Shown here one piece after another: positions 1-5,090 of a stretch of 5,090 nucleotides of DNA. Numbering within the stretch: the stretch's first letter is position 1; the number at the start of each line of letters is the position of its first letter. A model generated the notes under the pieces. That model saw only the letters and a list, made by a program, of their open reading frames with translations, had not been told where the DNA came from and did not search any database. The position numbers and the translations under genes were made by a program. This DNA comes from a bacterium (GTDB taxonomy: Bacteria > Babelota > Babeliae > Babelales > Chromulinivoraceae): assembly GCA_947377595.1 (NCBI GenBank), contig CANCGK010000071.1, forward strand, positions 1-5,090, written 5' to 3'.

Positions 1-809
1 GCTACAGCTCCACTACTTGGCCCAACTAACACACCTTGTGTGCGTGCTAGATGTTGTAACATTGCGATAGATTCGTCATCTGGTGCTAAGAAAAATTCAT
101 CGATGACCGATTTGTTTAATACTGGAGAATCAAAATCTACGCCAATGCCTTCCAGCTTGTAAGGTTTTGGATGACCATTGGTTGATCGATATGAATTATT
201 CGAATCGACAGCAATGACTTTAATGTTTGGATTTTGTTCTTTTAAAAATTTACCAGCACCGCTGACAGTTCCGCCTGTTCCTGCAGCTGCAATAAAATGT
301 GTAATTTTACCTTGTGTTTGTCGCCAAATTTCTGGTCCGAGTGAACTGTAATGTGCCATAGCATTATCGAGATTAAAATATTGGTTTGGCATAAATGAGT
401 TCGGAGTTTCTTGATGGATTCTTAAGGCTTGTGAATGATAGCTGTTGGGGTCTTGTAAAAAACTTGTTGCAGGACAAATCACAACTTGTGCGCCATAAGC
501 TTTGAGTGTTTCTAGTTTTTCTTTACTATTTTTTTCTGGAAATGTAATGATGACTTTATAACCTTTGATTGCACCAATCATAGCGGTTGCAATGCCTTGA
601 TTGCCAGAAGATGCATCGATTAATGTTCCACCTGGTTTTAAAAGCCCTAATTTTTCAGCTTGTTCGATCATGTAAAGCGATGATCGATCTTTGACGCTGC
701 CGCCAGGATTCAAATATTCAAGTTTTGCGTAAGTTTGGCAGGGAGTTTGAAAATCAATTTTAACTAAGGGTGTATTACCGATTGCGTGGAGCAATGAGTC
801 GTGCATCAT
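1..809 (-). CDS. PLP-dependent cysteine synthase / cystathionine beta-synthase family enzyme (3' end cut by window)
   Basis: The gene reads leftward from ATG at 809 (a second ATG follows at 806) and stays open for 269 codons to the window edge, so the C-terminus is missing. Fold-type II PLP enzyme motifs are all present: NPGGSVKDR with the Schiff-base lysine at K40, the substrate loop SSGNQG at 67-72 (family usually TSGNTG), GPEIWRQT near 158-165, the phosphate-binding loop GTGGT at 177-181, and GPSSGA at 263-268 whose Ser contacts the PLP ring nitrogen. The family makes cysteine from O-acetylserine and sulfide, or cystathionine from serine and homocysteine. The LEGIGVDF segment (219-226) and GTGGTVSG resemble beta-synthases, while the N-terminal half resembles CysM, so I do not choose a symbol. 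Whether C-terminal CBS domains follow cannot be seen. It starts 16 bases after the subunit c stop, with a weak GGA ribosome site, and is probably co-transcribed with the ATP synthase genes. The protein is presumably cytosolic. Confidence 0.88.
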   Translation of the reverse strand, partial: MMHDSLLHAIGNTPLVKIDFQTPCQTYAKLEYLNPGGSVKDRSSLYMIEQAEKLGLLKPGGTLIDASSGNQGIATAMIGAIKGYKVIITFPEKNSKEKLETLKAYGAQVVICPATSFLQDPNSYHSQALRIHQETPNSFMPNQYFNLDNAMAHYSSLGPEIWRQTQGKITHFIAAAGTGGTVSGAGKFLKEQNPNIKVIAVDSNNSYRSTNGHPKPYKLEGIGVDFDSPVLNKSVIDEFFLAPDDESIAMLQHLARTQGVLVGPSSGAV

Positions 810-825
810 GAATATTCCATTTTTG

Positions 826-1779
826 TTAGATTGCGTATATTAACATTATTGCGATAATAAATCCGTAAATTGCAAAAGTATCGATCATGGCTAAAGCTAA
901 AAGTCCGATTTTTGAAACTATAGAATATACATCAGGATTTAAACCAATTTGATCACATGCAGCAGCACCAACTCTGCCAGCATTAATACCAGTACCAATA
1001 GTACTTAAGCTCATACATAAAGCTCCTGCTAAGAGAGCTATTCCTTGTAAGGCGAAGTCTGTTGGGGTAATCTCAATATTTAAAATGAGTAATGCGATGA
1101 GTAATGAAAATATAACCGGTGTTTCGATAATACCTTCGCAAATAAATGTAAAAGGCAAAACTTTTCCATATGCTTTTCTATTTTTTCCTATGGCGGTGCA
1201 TGCAGATGCTGCAAAAAGACTTAACCCAATGCATGGTCCAATGCTGCCGATGCCGATTGACATGCCTGCTGCTAATAATTGTAAAGCACCATTTAATGAG
1301 TCGACATGAGCAAGTTTCATGTTGATGAGCAGGGCGATAATAAAGCCAAAAATATTAGGAGTCACAATAATTGACTGCGTTAAAAGCATTAATTGTATAA
1401 TTTTATTACTAAAAAATGGTTGTCGAGCCACAGATAAACATGCAGCTTGAGCAGGAAGACTAGATGCAATACCTGCAATAAAACTGGTAAGGCCGATAGC
1501 AAAACTCATGCCTATTTTGCCGTATGAAGCATAAAGATAATTACAAGGAATTGATGTATCTAAAACGAGTATGATAGAAACAACAAGACCTAAAATCGCA
1601 GAAGTTTCAGTTAATGCCATGGCAATTAATGAAACTCGGCCAATTTCTGGAGCAGCTTGAGGTTGTATATCAACTGCTTGTAAAGATTTTAAACCAATAA
1701 AACCTTGTCCTAAGCCAGCACCTAATGCGGCTAAAGTAACAGGCAATGCTGTTGTTAAGGTATACAGAAAAGGTGTCAT
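826..1779 (-). CDS. atpE: F0 ATP synthase subunit c, four tandem hairpins in one polypeptide
   Basis: Subunit c forms the membrane rotor ring of ATP synthase. The usual protein is about 80 residues with two helices; this one is 317 residues with eight predicted helices in four hairpins (roughly 5-73, 86-155, 164-236, 242-317). The outer-helix ion-site positions are E58, V139, E219 and D300, spaced 81, 80 and 81 residues. The matching inner-helix position, 33 residues earlier, is Q25, S106, L186 and A267. The cytoplasmic loops differ: IQP at 38-40, canonical ARQP at 118-121, KNR at 199-201, LNP at 280-282. Hairpin 2 therefore has the best loop but no carboxylate. The start is supported by a GAGGA ribosome site and by the ATGA overlap with the atpB stop. 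Fused c subunits with missing carboxylates are known in Acetobacterium (two hairpins) and in some archaeal A-type enzymes, and V-type K subunits have two hairpins. The F-type subunit a next door argues for an F-type rotor here. Subunit identity is secure; the function of the fusion is inferred. Confidence 0.9.
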   Translation of the reverse strand: MTPFLYTLTTALPVTLAALGAGLGQGFIGLKSLQAVDIQPQAAPEIGRVSLIAMALTETSAILGLVVSIILVLDTSIPCNYLYASYGKIGMSFAIGLTSFIAGIASSLPAQAACLSVARQPFFSNKIIQLMLLTQSIIVTPNIFGFIIALLINMKLAHVDSLNGALQLLAAGMSIGIGSIGPCIGLSLFAASACTAIGKNRKAYGKVLPFTFICEGIIETPVIFSLLIALLILNIEITPTDFALQGIALLAGALCMSLSTIGTGINAGRVGAAACDQIGLNPDVYSIVSKIGLLALAMIDTFAIYGFIIAIMLIYAI

Positions 1780-2519
1780 AATTCCTCAGTTTCTTCTTGT
1801 GGAGCTATTTCCATAGATAGGTAAGTTAATGTCAGCATTGAAAATACAAATGCTTGAATCGATCCATCAAAAATACAAAAGACCGCTTGAACTAAAAGAT
1901 TTAATCCTGTGCATAGTCCTATGCATTGAGTTATTGTTGAGCTTGCAACTAATGTAAACCATAAATGTGAAATAACATATCCACCAAAAATATTACCAAA
2001 TAATCTAAATGATAAAGACATAATTGAAGTTAGTTTGCCAATAACATGTAAGGGGAACATTAAAAAAAATGGCTGTATAAAATCATGGCTATATTCTTTT
2101 AGCCCTTTGTGATAAATCGAATTGCCTTGTACATAAAAAAATGAAATAAGACCTAATGCAAGTGTTGTGTTTAAATCTTTGGTTGGTTCTTCGATAAAAG
2201 GTATAAGCGAAATGATGTTACAACAAAAAATGAAGGTAAATAATGAGCCTATAAATGCCAGATGTTGTACAGGAGAGCTTTGTAGGGTTTGTTGTAACAG
2301 TTCTTTAAAACTTTCAACATATTTTAAAATTAAGAATTTTATGACAGAATGTTTTTGTGATAAGACATAATGAGCGTAGAAAGCAAAAGATATTAAAAGT
2401 ACTGTTACGATAAGAGATCCAGTAAGCGTATCAGTATTTAAGGTCCAAAATTTATGTGTCCATCCATATTGAGTTAATGGTTGCCATTGATGACCTGTTA
2501 ATAAATTATGATCTTGCAT
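1776..2519 (-). CDS. atpB: F-type ATP synthase subunit a (stator ion channel)
   Basis: Subunit a provides the two half-channels beside the c-ring and the arginine that forces ring rotation. The 247-residue length is normal. The family landmarks are visible: EPTKDLNTTL at 111-120 (usual form PPTxDLNTT), SLSFRLFGN at 168-176 with the essential arginine R172 (E. coli R210), and SIQAFVFSMLTLTYL at 220-234 with Q222 (E. coli Q252). About five to six hydrophobic segments follow a short polar N-terminus, and the C-terminus is acidic. The position of E. coli E219 is tyrosine here (Y181) and that of H245 is cysteine (C215); D218, one helical turn away, could supply a polar channel residue. The stop codon overlaps the atpE start as ATGA, so the two are probably translationally coupled. 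An 80-base gap separates it from the upstream small ORF. The start at 2519 has only a weak AGAG ribosome site about seven bases upstream. Confidence 0.95.
   Translation of the reverse strand: MQDHNLLTGHQWQPLTQYGWTHKFWTLNTDTLTGSLIVTVLLISFAFYAHYVLSQKHSVIKFLILKYVESFKELLQQTLQSSPVQHLAFIGSLFTFIFCCNIISLIPFIEEPTKDLNTTLALGLISFFYVQGNSIYHKGLKEYSHDFIQPFFLMFPLHVIGKLTSIMSLSFRLFGNIFGGYVISHLWFTLVASSTITQCIGLCTGLNLLVQAVFCIFDGSIQAFVFSMLTLTYLSMEIAPQEETEEL
1783..1787 (-). promoter_or_regulatory. Ribosome binding site of atpE inside the end of atpB
   Basis: On the minus strand GAGGA lies three bases before the atpE ATG (1779-1777), inside the last codons of atpB. It is the clearest Shine-Dalgarno site in the atp block. 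Together with the ATGA overlap it fixes the atpE start and implies stronger initiation for c than for a, which fits the higher c copy number in the complex. Confidence 0.7.
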
Positions 2520-2599
2520 GTATGAACTCTTTGATTTTTAAATAGTTACTAGCTCATGAATACTAATTTTTTCTATCGAGGAAAGATACATTTATCATT

Positions 2600-2848
2600 T
2601 TAATATCGTTGAATTATGAAAATAGTAAACCAGTATGTTATTAAAAATGAAGTTATTAAAATTATAGGATGTATCTGATTTGATTTCAACATAATGTAAA
2701 AAAATCTACTTAAAAATAATAATTTCATTATTGATATTACAGAAATAATTATCGGCTTTTTGTAGATAAAAAGAGCTTTCTCTGTAAAAAACAGAGAAAG
2801 CCCACATGCGATACCAGCTGTTAAAATCATAAAAAATACTTGAAGCAT
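2600..2848 (-). CDS. Small hydrophobic membrane protein, possibly AtpI/AtpR-like; may be spurious
   Basis: The ORF encodes 82 residues, with hydrophobic segments at about 3-22, 33-54 and 60-79 separated by short charged stretches (TEK at 22-24, YKK at 29-31, SR at 47-48, K55). It has no recognisable motif. Its place directly upstream of atpB, its size and its three segments resemble AtpI/AtpR proteins, poorly conserved assembly or c-ring helper proteins encoded before atpB. The ATG shares one base with the folC stop (TAATG), which would allow coupled reinitiation, but no Shine-Dalgarno sequence is visible. Against a real gene: codons 17-25 form a perfect terminator-like hairpin, codons 55-65 carry a near-consensus promoter, and AT-rich non-coding DNA readily yields hydrophobic ORFs. 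The alternative is a plain intergenic region between folC and atpB. Confidence 0.45.
   Translation of the reverse strand: MLQVFFMILTAGIACGLSLFFTEKALFIYKKPIIISVISIMKLLFLSRFFYIMLKSNQIHPIILITSFLITYWFTIFIIQRY
2661..2689 (-). promoter_or_regulatory. Near-consensus sigma-70 promoter for atpB-atpE and the PLP enzyme
   Basis: On the minus strand TTGAAA (2689-2684) is followed after 17 bp by a perfect TATAAT (2666-2661). That is 11 of 12 consensus bases at the optimal spacing. Transcription would start near 2654 and give a leader of about 135 bases before the atpB ATG at 2519. It lies within the small hydrophobic ORF, downstream of the terminator-like hairpin, so atpB could be expressed independently of folC. 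AT-rich DNA produces such matches by chance, so this remains a prediction. Confidence 0.55.
2765..2801 (-). terminator. Terminator-like hairpin between folC and atpB
   Basis: Bases 2775-2785 and 2791-2801 form a perfect 11-bp inverted repeat around a five-base loop; five of the eleven pairs are G-C. Read leftward, the stem is followed at once by TCTTTTTAT, as in an intrinsic terminator. No T-rich tail follows on the plus strand, so the leftward reading is the sensible one. It begins 46 bases past the folC stop, a typical terminator distance, but sits inside the 82-codon ORF. It may end the folC transcript, or attenuate read-through into atpB. Confidence 0.55.
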
Positions 2849-4257
2849 TATAGATTCGCTGAATTTTGATAATGTAAATATTCTTGAATCATTGCTGAGC
2901 TACCAGTGATAATGATAAGATCTTTACTATCGTTATATGTGCCATGTAATGCAGTAAAAGCTTCGGTGAAATTTTTATATGCTTTCACTTTAATTTTTGC
3001 ATTTTTTGCGACATTGACCATTTTGGCAACATCCCAACTTGGTTTATTTTTTTCACCCATAATGTTTTTAATTGGGCAAAGTGCAATAGTTCCTGATGCT
3101 TTTTTGCCAAAATTGCGAAGTTCTTTGATTAAATCATCATCATTAAATTGATCTTGATGACATCCTATGATGAGTGATACATTTTTGAATTGATTTTTAT
3201 ACGCAAGAAGTCTGTATCCAAGGAAAAGATTGGTAAGAGCATCAATATTGTCAGCATTATCTAACAATATCATTGGCGTCGTATTGGTGATAAATTCAAA
3301 ACGATAAGGCACGTTATTTGAAGCTTGATTCCAGAATGATTCCAGAGATTGGCTAGGATTATCTTGAGATATTTTTTTAGCTTCTAATGTCGGTCTACCA
3401 CGAACACCTTTTGGTTTACTTAATAAAGTTCCATTAAGAACTTCGATTGTATTATTTTTTGTTATAAAAATATCATGATAGGTATGAGCAAGCTTTTGAG
3501 CAAGAGCACCACATCTTCCATGAAGTTGTTCAAAAGGATAAGGTAATGGAGCTAATTTGCGTGTTGGCATTTGCCATTGACCACCTTTGGCTTGCACCAT
3601 TTTTTGCATAATTTGTAAATTTTGTTTGTTTTGATCGGCGCATAAAAAATGAGTTTTTGATGTGATCGGCAACATGAGATTTTCAAAAGCAGCTAAAGTA
3701 TCATCATGAGATGTATTAGGAATTATTCTTGTTACTGCGCAAATTTGAGCATCACAATACATAACAGGATCAAGTGTATATGTTCCAGCGTTTTCGAAAA
3801 TAGCAAAATTAACGTTGTTTTCTGCAAAATAAAGAAATGCCATCATAGTTAAAATATCTTTTGTTGATGCTAAGATATTTTTATCTTCTACGGTTTGCAG
3901 AACTTTAAGTGCTAATGTTGTAAAATTTTTATGAGAAATTTGTTCATTATCAATAACAAATCGTTCATTATATAAATGAATGTGAGGAGTTATAAAAGCG
4001 CCAACTTTAATGCCTTCTGTTTGTAATAATTTACATGCATAATGAATTGTCGTGCTTTTGCCACTTGTTCCAGAGACAAGAGCAACATGTAATTTTTTTG
4101 ATGGAAATCCAAAGCTTTCATCAAGTTGGCTTATTGCGGTAAGACTTGTTGTTGCAGCCCAATGAGTATCTAAGTAATGAATTATTTCGTTGTAAGTCAA
4201 TGGTGATTGCATCAATGAATGTTGCTTCTTTTCAGACTTTGTATTAATTTGAACCAT
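2848..4257 (-). CDS. folC: Divergent folylpolyglutamate / dihydrofolate synthase-like Mur-ligase family protein
   Basis: FolC adds glutamate to (dihydro)pteroate or folate using ATP. The 469-residue length is slightly longer than usual (about 420-440). The layout fits the family: TYNEIIHYLD at 21-30 (FolC N-terminal helix), P-loop GTSGKST at 63-69 (family GTNGKGS/T), TPHIHLYNER at 90-99 (family SPHL...ER), and a C-terminal domain with LLDNADN at 331-337 (family LDGAHNP) and ITGSSAM at 450-456. Several key residues are gone. The motif normally E-x-G-L-G-G-R-x-D reads as E155 through D163 with its glycines and arginine replaced. No lysine lies in 186-200, where the carbamylated lysine of the EKAGI segment is expected. 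The DH...LG motif is not recognisable. ATP binding looks intact but ligase activity is doubtful. The start at 4257 has a good GGAG site seven bases upstream, although the family domain only begins near residue 20. A consensus promoter precedes it. Confidence 0.75.
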   Translation of the reverse strand: MVQINTKSEKKQHSLMQSPLTYNEIIHYLDTHWAATTSLTAISQLDESFGFPSKKLHVALVSGTSGKSTTIHYACKLLQTEGIKVGAFITPHIHLYNERFVIDNEQISHKNFTTLALKVLQTVEDKNILASTKDILTMMAFLYFAENNVNFAIFENAGTYTLDPVMYCDAQICAVTRIIPNTSHDDTLAAFENLMLPITSKTHFLCADQNKQNLQIMQKMVQAKGGQWQMPTRKLAPLPYPFEQLHGRCGALAQKLAHTYHDIFITKNNTIEVLNGTLLSKPKGVRGRPTLEAKKISQDNPSQSLESFWNQASNNVPYRFEFITNTTPMILLDNADNIDALTNLFLGYRLLAYKNQFKNVSLIIGCHQDQFNDDDLIKELRNFGKKASGTIALCPIKNIMGEKNKPSWDVAKMVNVAKNAKIKVKAYKNFTEAFTALHGTYNDSKDLIIITGSSAMIQEYLHYQNSANL

Positions 4258-4264
4258 TTACTTT

Positions 4265-4268
4265 CTCC
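4265..4268 (-). promoter_or_regulatory. Ribosome binding site of the FolC-like gene
   Basis: On the minus strand GGAG lies seven bases before the ATG at 4257. The in-frame ATG at 4212 (residue 16) would start nearer to the conserved domain but has no comparable site at proper spacing. This supports the longer protein with its lysine-rich N-terminal extension. Confidence 0.6.
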
Positions 4269-4327
4269 ATTTTGAACAAAAATATGTCATAAAAAATGAA
4301 AATATTTTTAAAATTATATACAATTTT

Positions 4328-4356
4328 TTTAGATCACAAAAATTATAGGTTATACT
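4328..4356 (+). promoter_or_regulatory. Proposed promoter of the tsaC-like gene
   Basis: TTTAGA (4328-4333) and TATACT (4351-4356) are separated by 17 bp and match the sigma-70 hexamers at four and five of six positions. Transcription would begin near 4363, giving a leader of about 65 bases before the TTG start at 4428. Its -10 box lies in the spacer of the stronger leftward promoter, so polymerase could not occupy both at once. Confidence 0.45.
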
Positions 4357-4369
4357 CTTAAAATGTCAA
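4342..4369 (-). promoter_or_regulatory. Full-consensus sigma-70 promoter driving the folC gene block
   Basis: On the minus strand TTGACA (4369-4364) and TATAAT (4347-4342) are separated by 16 bp; both hexamers match the consensus exactly. Transcription would begin near 4335, leaving a leader of about 75 bases before the folC ATG. It overlaps the proposed rightward promoter of tsaC. Two exact hexamers with near-ideal spacing in the only divergent intergenic region make this the best-supported promoter in the window. Confidence 0.75.
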
Positions 4370-4415
4370 TTTATAAATCTTGCTGTTGTATGACAGCTCT
4401 AATAATTTCTATTTG

Positions 4416-4420
4416 AAAGG
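4416..4420 (+). promoter_or_regulatory. Ribosome binding site that fixes a TTG start for the tsaC-like gene
   Basis: AAAGG ends seven bases before the in-frame TTG at 4428. The earlier in-frame TTG codons at 4380 and 4413 have no such site. An in-frame stop (TAA at 4374) closes the frame upstream, and no in-frame ATG occurs before the conserved domain begins. Confidence 0.6.
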
Positions 4421-4427
4421 TGTTTTT

Positions 4428-5021
4428 TTGAATAATTGGAATAATCAAAAGACAATTGACCAGGTTTTAGAATTTTTAAAACAAGATAAAATAGTACTAG
4501 CTCAATCAGATACAATTCTAGGCTTATTTGGAAATTTATCTTTTGCGGCAAAACAAAGGTTAGATAATATCAAAAAAAGAAATTTAAAGCCATATATCGT
4601 ATTGATTCAATCTGTCAATTCGATTGCAGCTTTTACAGATCAATTTATTGATGCCAACATGTTGCATATCATGAATAGATATTGGCCTGGTCCCTTGACT
4701 ATTATTTTTAAAGCAAAATCAAATTTACCAGATTGGATGATTGGCTCTCAAGGCACGATAGCTCTTCGAATTCCAAAACATGAAGGATTGCAAAAAATAT
4801 TGCAACATTTTGACGGTATCTTTACAACCAGTGCAAATGTTTCAGATCATCCAGTACCAAATTCTTATGCAGAAATTGATGCTTTAATTTTAGAGCAAGT
4901 TGATTTGATAGCTTGCCCTCAAGATTTTGTATCTGATGGTCCAGCTTCTACCATTCTTGATTTTTCATCTGGATCTATGAAAATCATTCGATTAGGCGCG
5001 GTTGTTGTAGATTCAATTTGA
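4428..5021 (+). CDS. tsaC: Threonylcarbamoyl-AMP synthase, TsaC/YrdC/Sua5 family
   Basis: The family makes threonylcarbamoyl-adenylate from threonine, bicarbonate and ATP, the first step of the t6A modification at position 37 of ANN-decoding tRNAs in the cytosol. From the TTG start at 4428 the protein is 197 residues, close to E. coli TsaC (190) and lacking the extra C-terminal domain of Sua5. Family motifs appear in order: SDTILGLFGN at 27-36 (family PTDTxYGLxxx), KKR at 49-51 followed by KP at 54-55, WPGPLT at 86-91, ALRIPKHE at 112-119, TSANVS at 134-139, PASTILD at 172-178 and IRLGAV at 187-192. The family's usual aromatic residue in YGL is Leu here. A longer reading from TTG 4380 would add 16 unrelated residues and lacks a ribosome site. 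The gene is alone on the plus strand, divergent from the FolC-like gene, and t6A synthesis is usually essential. Confidence 0.92.
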   Translation: MNNWNNQKTIDQVLEFLKQDKIVLAQSDTILGLFGNLSFAAKQRLDNIKKRNLKPYIVLIQSVNSIAAFTDQFIDANMLHIMNRYWPGPLTIIFKAKSNLPDWMIGSQGTIALRIPKHEGLQKILQHFDGIFTTSANVSDHPVPNSYAEIDALILEQVDLIACPQDFVSDGPASTILDFSSGSMKIIRLGAVVVDSI

Positions 5022-5029
5022 ATTTAATA

Positions 5030-5071
5030 AGTAAAGTATTGATTTAAAATATCCTCTTTTAGTAAAGTGTT
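5030..5071 (+). repeat. Short direct repeat downstream of the tsaC-like gene
   Basis: AGTAAAGTATT at 5030-5040 recurs as AGTAAAGTGTT at 5061-5071, one mismatch in 11 bases, 31 bases apart. It lies in the 69-base tail after the tsaC stop, where no terminator hairpin is visible. It may be chance in AT-rich DNA, or the edge of a control region for a gene beyond the window. Confidence 0.3.
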
Positions 5072-5090
5072 ACAAGAATGATTTTGTAAT

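Noticed and set aside
1085..1309. Plus-strand open frame of 74 codons
   Set aside because: It lies wholly antisense to the subunit c gene, has no family resemblance, and is explained by the coding constraint on the other strand.
1910..1925. Near-perfect 16-base palindrome (7-bp arms, 2-base centre)
   Set aside because: It lies inside conserved atpB coding sequence, has no T-rich tail, and a two-base loop is too tight for a stable hairpin; probably chance.
2167..2370. Plus-strand open frame of 67 codons
   Set aside because: Antisense to atpB in a well-conserved region; no motif, no separate ribosome site seen.
2906..3151. Plus-strand open frame of 81 codons
   Set aside because: Antisense to the FolC-like gene; hydrophobic content is a by-product of AT-rich codons on the other strand.
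4313..4318. Second leftward TATAAT box upstream of folC
   Set aside because: No good -35 element at 16-18 bp (best is TTGTGA at 15 bp); the box at 4347-4342 with an exact TTGACA is far better.
4380..4427. Longer tsaC reading from TTG at 4380
   Set aside because: No ribosome site precedes it, and the added 16 residues are not part of the family domain; TTG at 4428 has AAAGG at ideal spacing.
5022..5090. Search for a terminator after tsaC
   Set aside because: No stem of useful length followed by a T-run was found; transcription may continue past the window.

Overview
This is an AT-rich bacterial window with one long block of minus-strand genes and a divergent plus-strand gene at the right-hand end. 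In transcription order the minus-strand block is: a divergent FolC-like ligase (4257-2848), a small hydrophobic ORF (2848-2600), F-type ATP synthase subunit a (2519-1776), a very unusual F0 subunit c (1779-826), and a PLP-dependent cysteine synthase/cystathionine beta-synthase family enzyme cut off by the window start (809-1). A TsaC/YrdC/Sua5-type gene for the tRNA t6A pathway runs the other way (4428-5021). Nothing here fixes the taxon. AT-richness, divergent housekeeping proteins and a scattered atp gene set fit a reduced, host-associated bacterium; a lineage such as Dependentiae (TM6) is only a guess.

The centrepiece is subunit c. Ordinary bacterial c subunits are about 80 residues with one helical hairpin and one ion-binding carboxylate. 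This one is 317 residues and consists of four tandem hairpins with a period of 80-81 residues. The carboxylate positions read Glu58, Val139, Glu219 and Asp300, so one hairpin in four has lost its ion-binding residue. The partner subunit a is clearly F-type, with the essential stator Arg at residue 172. Its gene overlaps the c gene by four bases (ATGA). A rotor built from this protein would carry three ion sites per four hairpins, which should lower the ion-to-ATP ratio and favour pumping over synthesis (inference). No b, delta or F1 gene follows; the next gene, 16 bases downstream, is the PLP enzyme.

Regulation can be partly read. A full-consensus sigma-70 promoter (TTGACA, 16 bp, TATAAT) fires leftward into folC from the divergent intergenic region. 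A weaker rightward promoter for tsaC overlaps it. Between folC and atpB, inside the small hydrophobic ORF, there is a perfect 11-bp hairpin followed by a T-rich tract (terminator-like). Further downstream lies a near-consensus promoter (TTGAAA, 17 bp, TATAAT). These suggest that folC and atpB-atpE-PLP enzyme are at least partly separate transcription units, and they raise doubt whether the small ORF is a real AtpI-like gene.

The FolC-like protein keeps the family fold signature (P-loop, TPH...ER segment) but has lost most of the glycine-rich family motif and other active-site residues, so its present activity is uncertain. All five other stretches between genes are short; the longest (4258-4427) holds the divergent promoters and the tsaC leader. 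The last 69 bases, after tsaC, show only a short direct repeat and no clear terminator.
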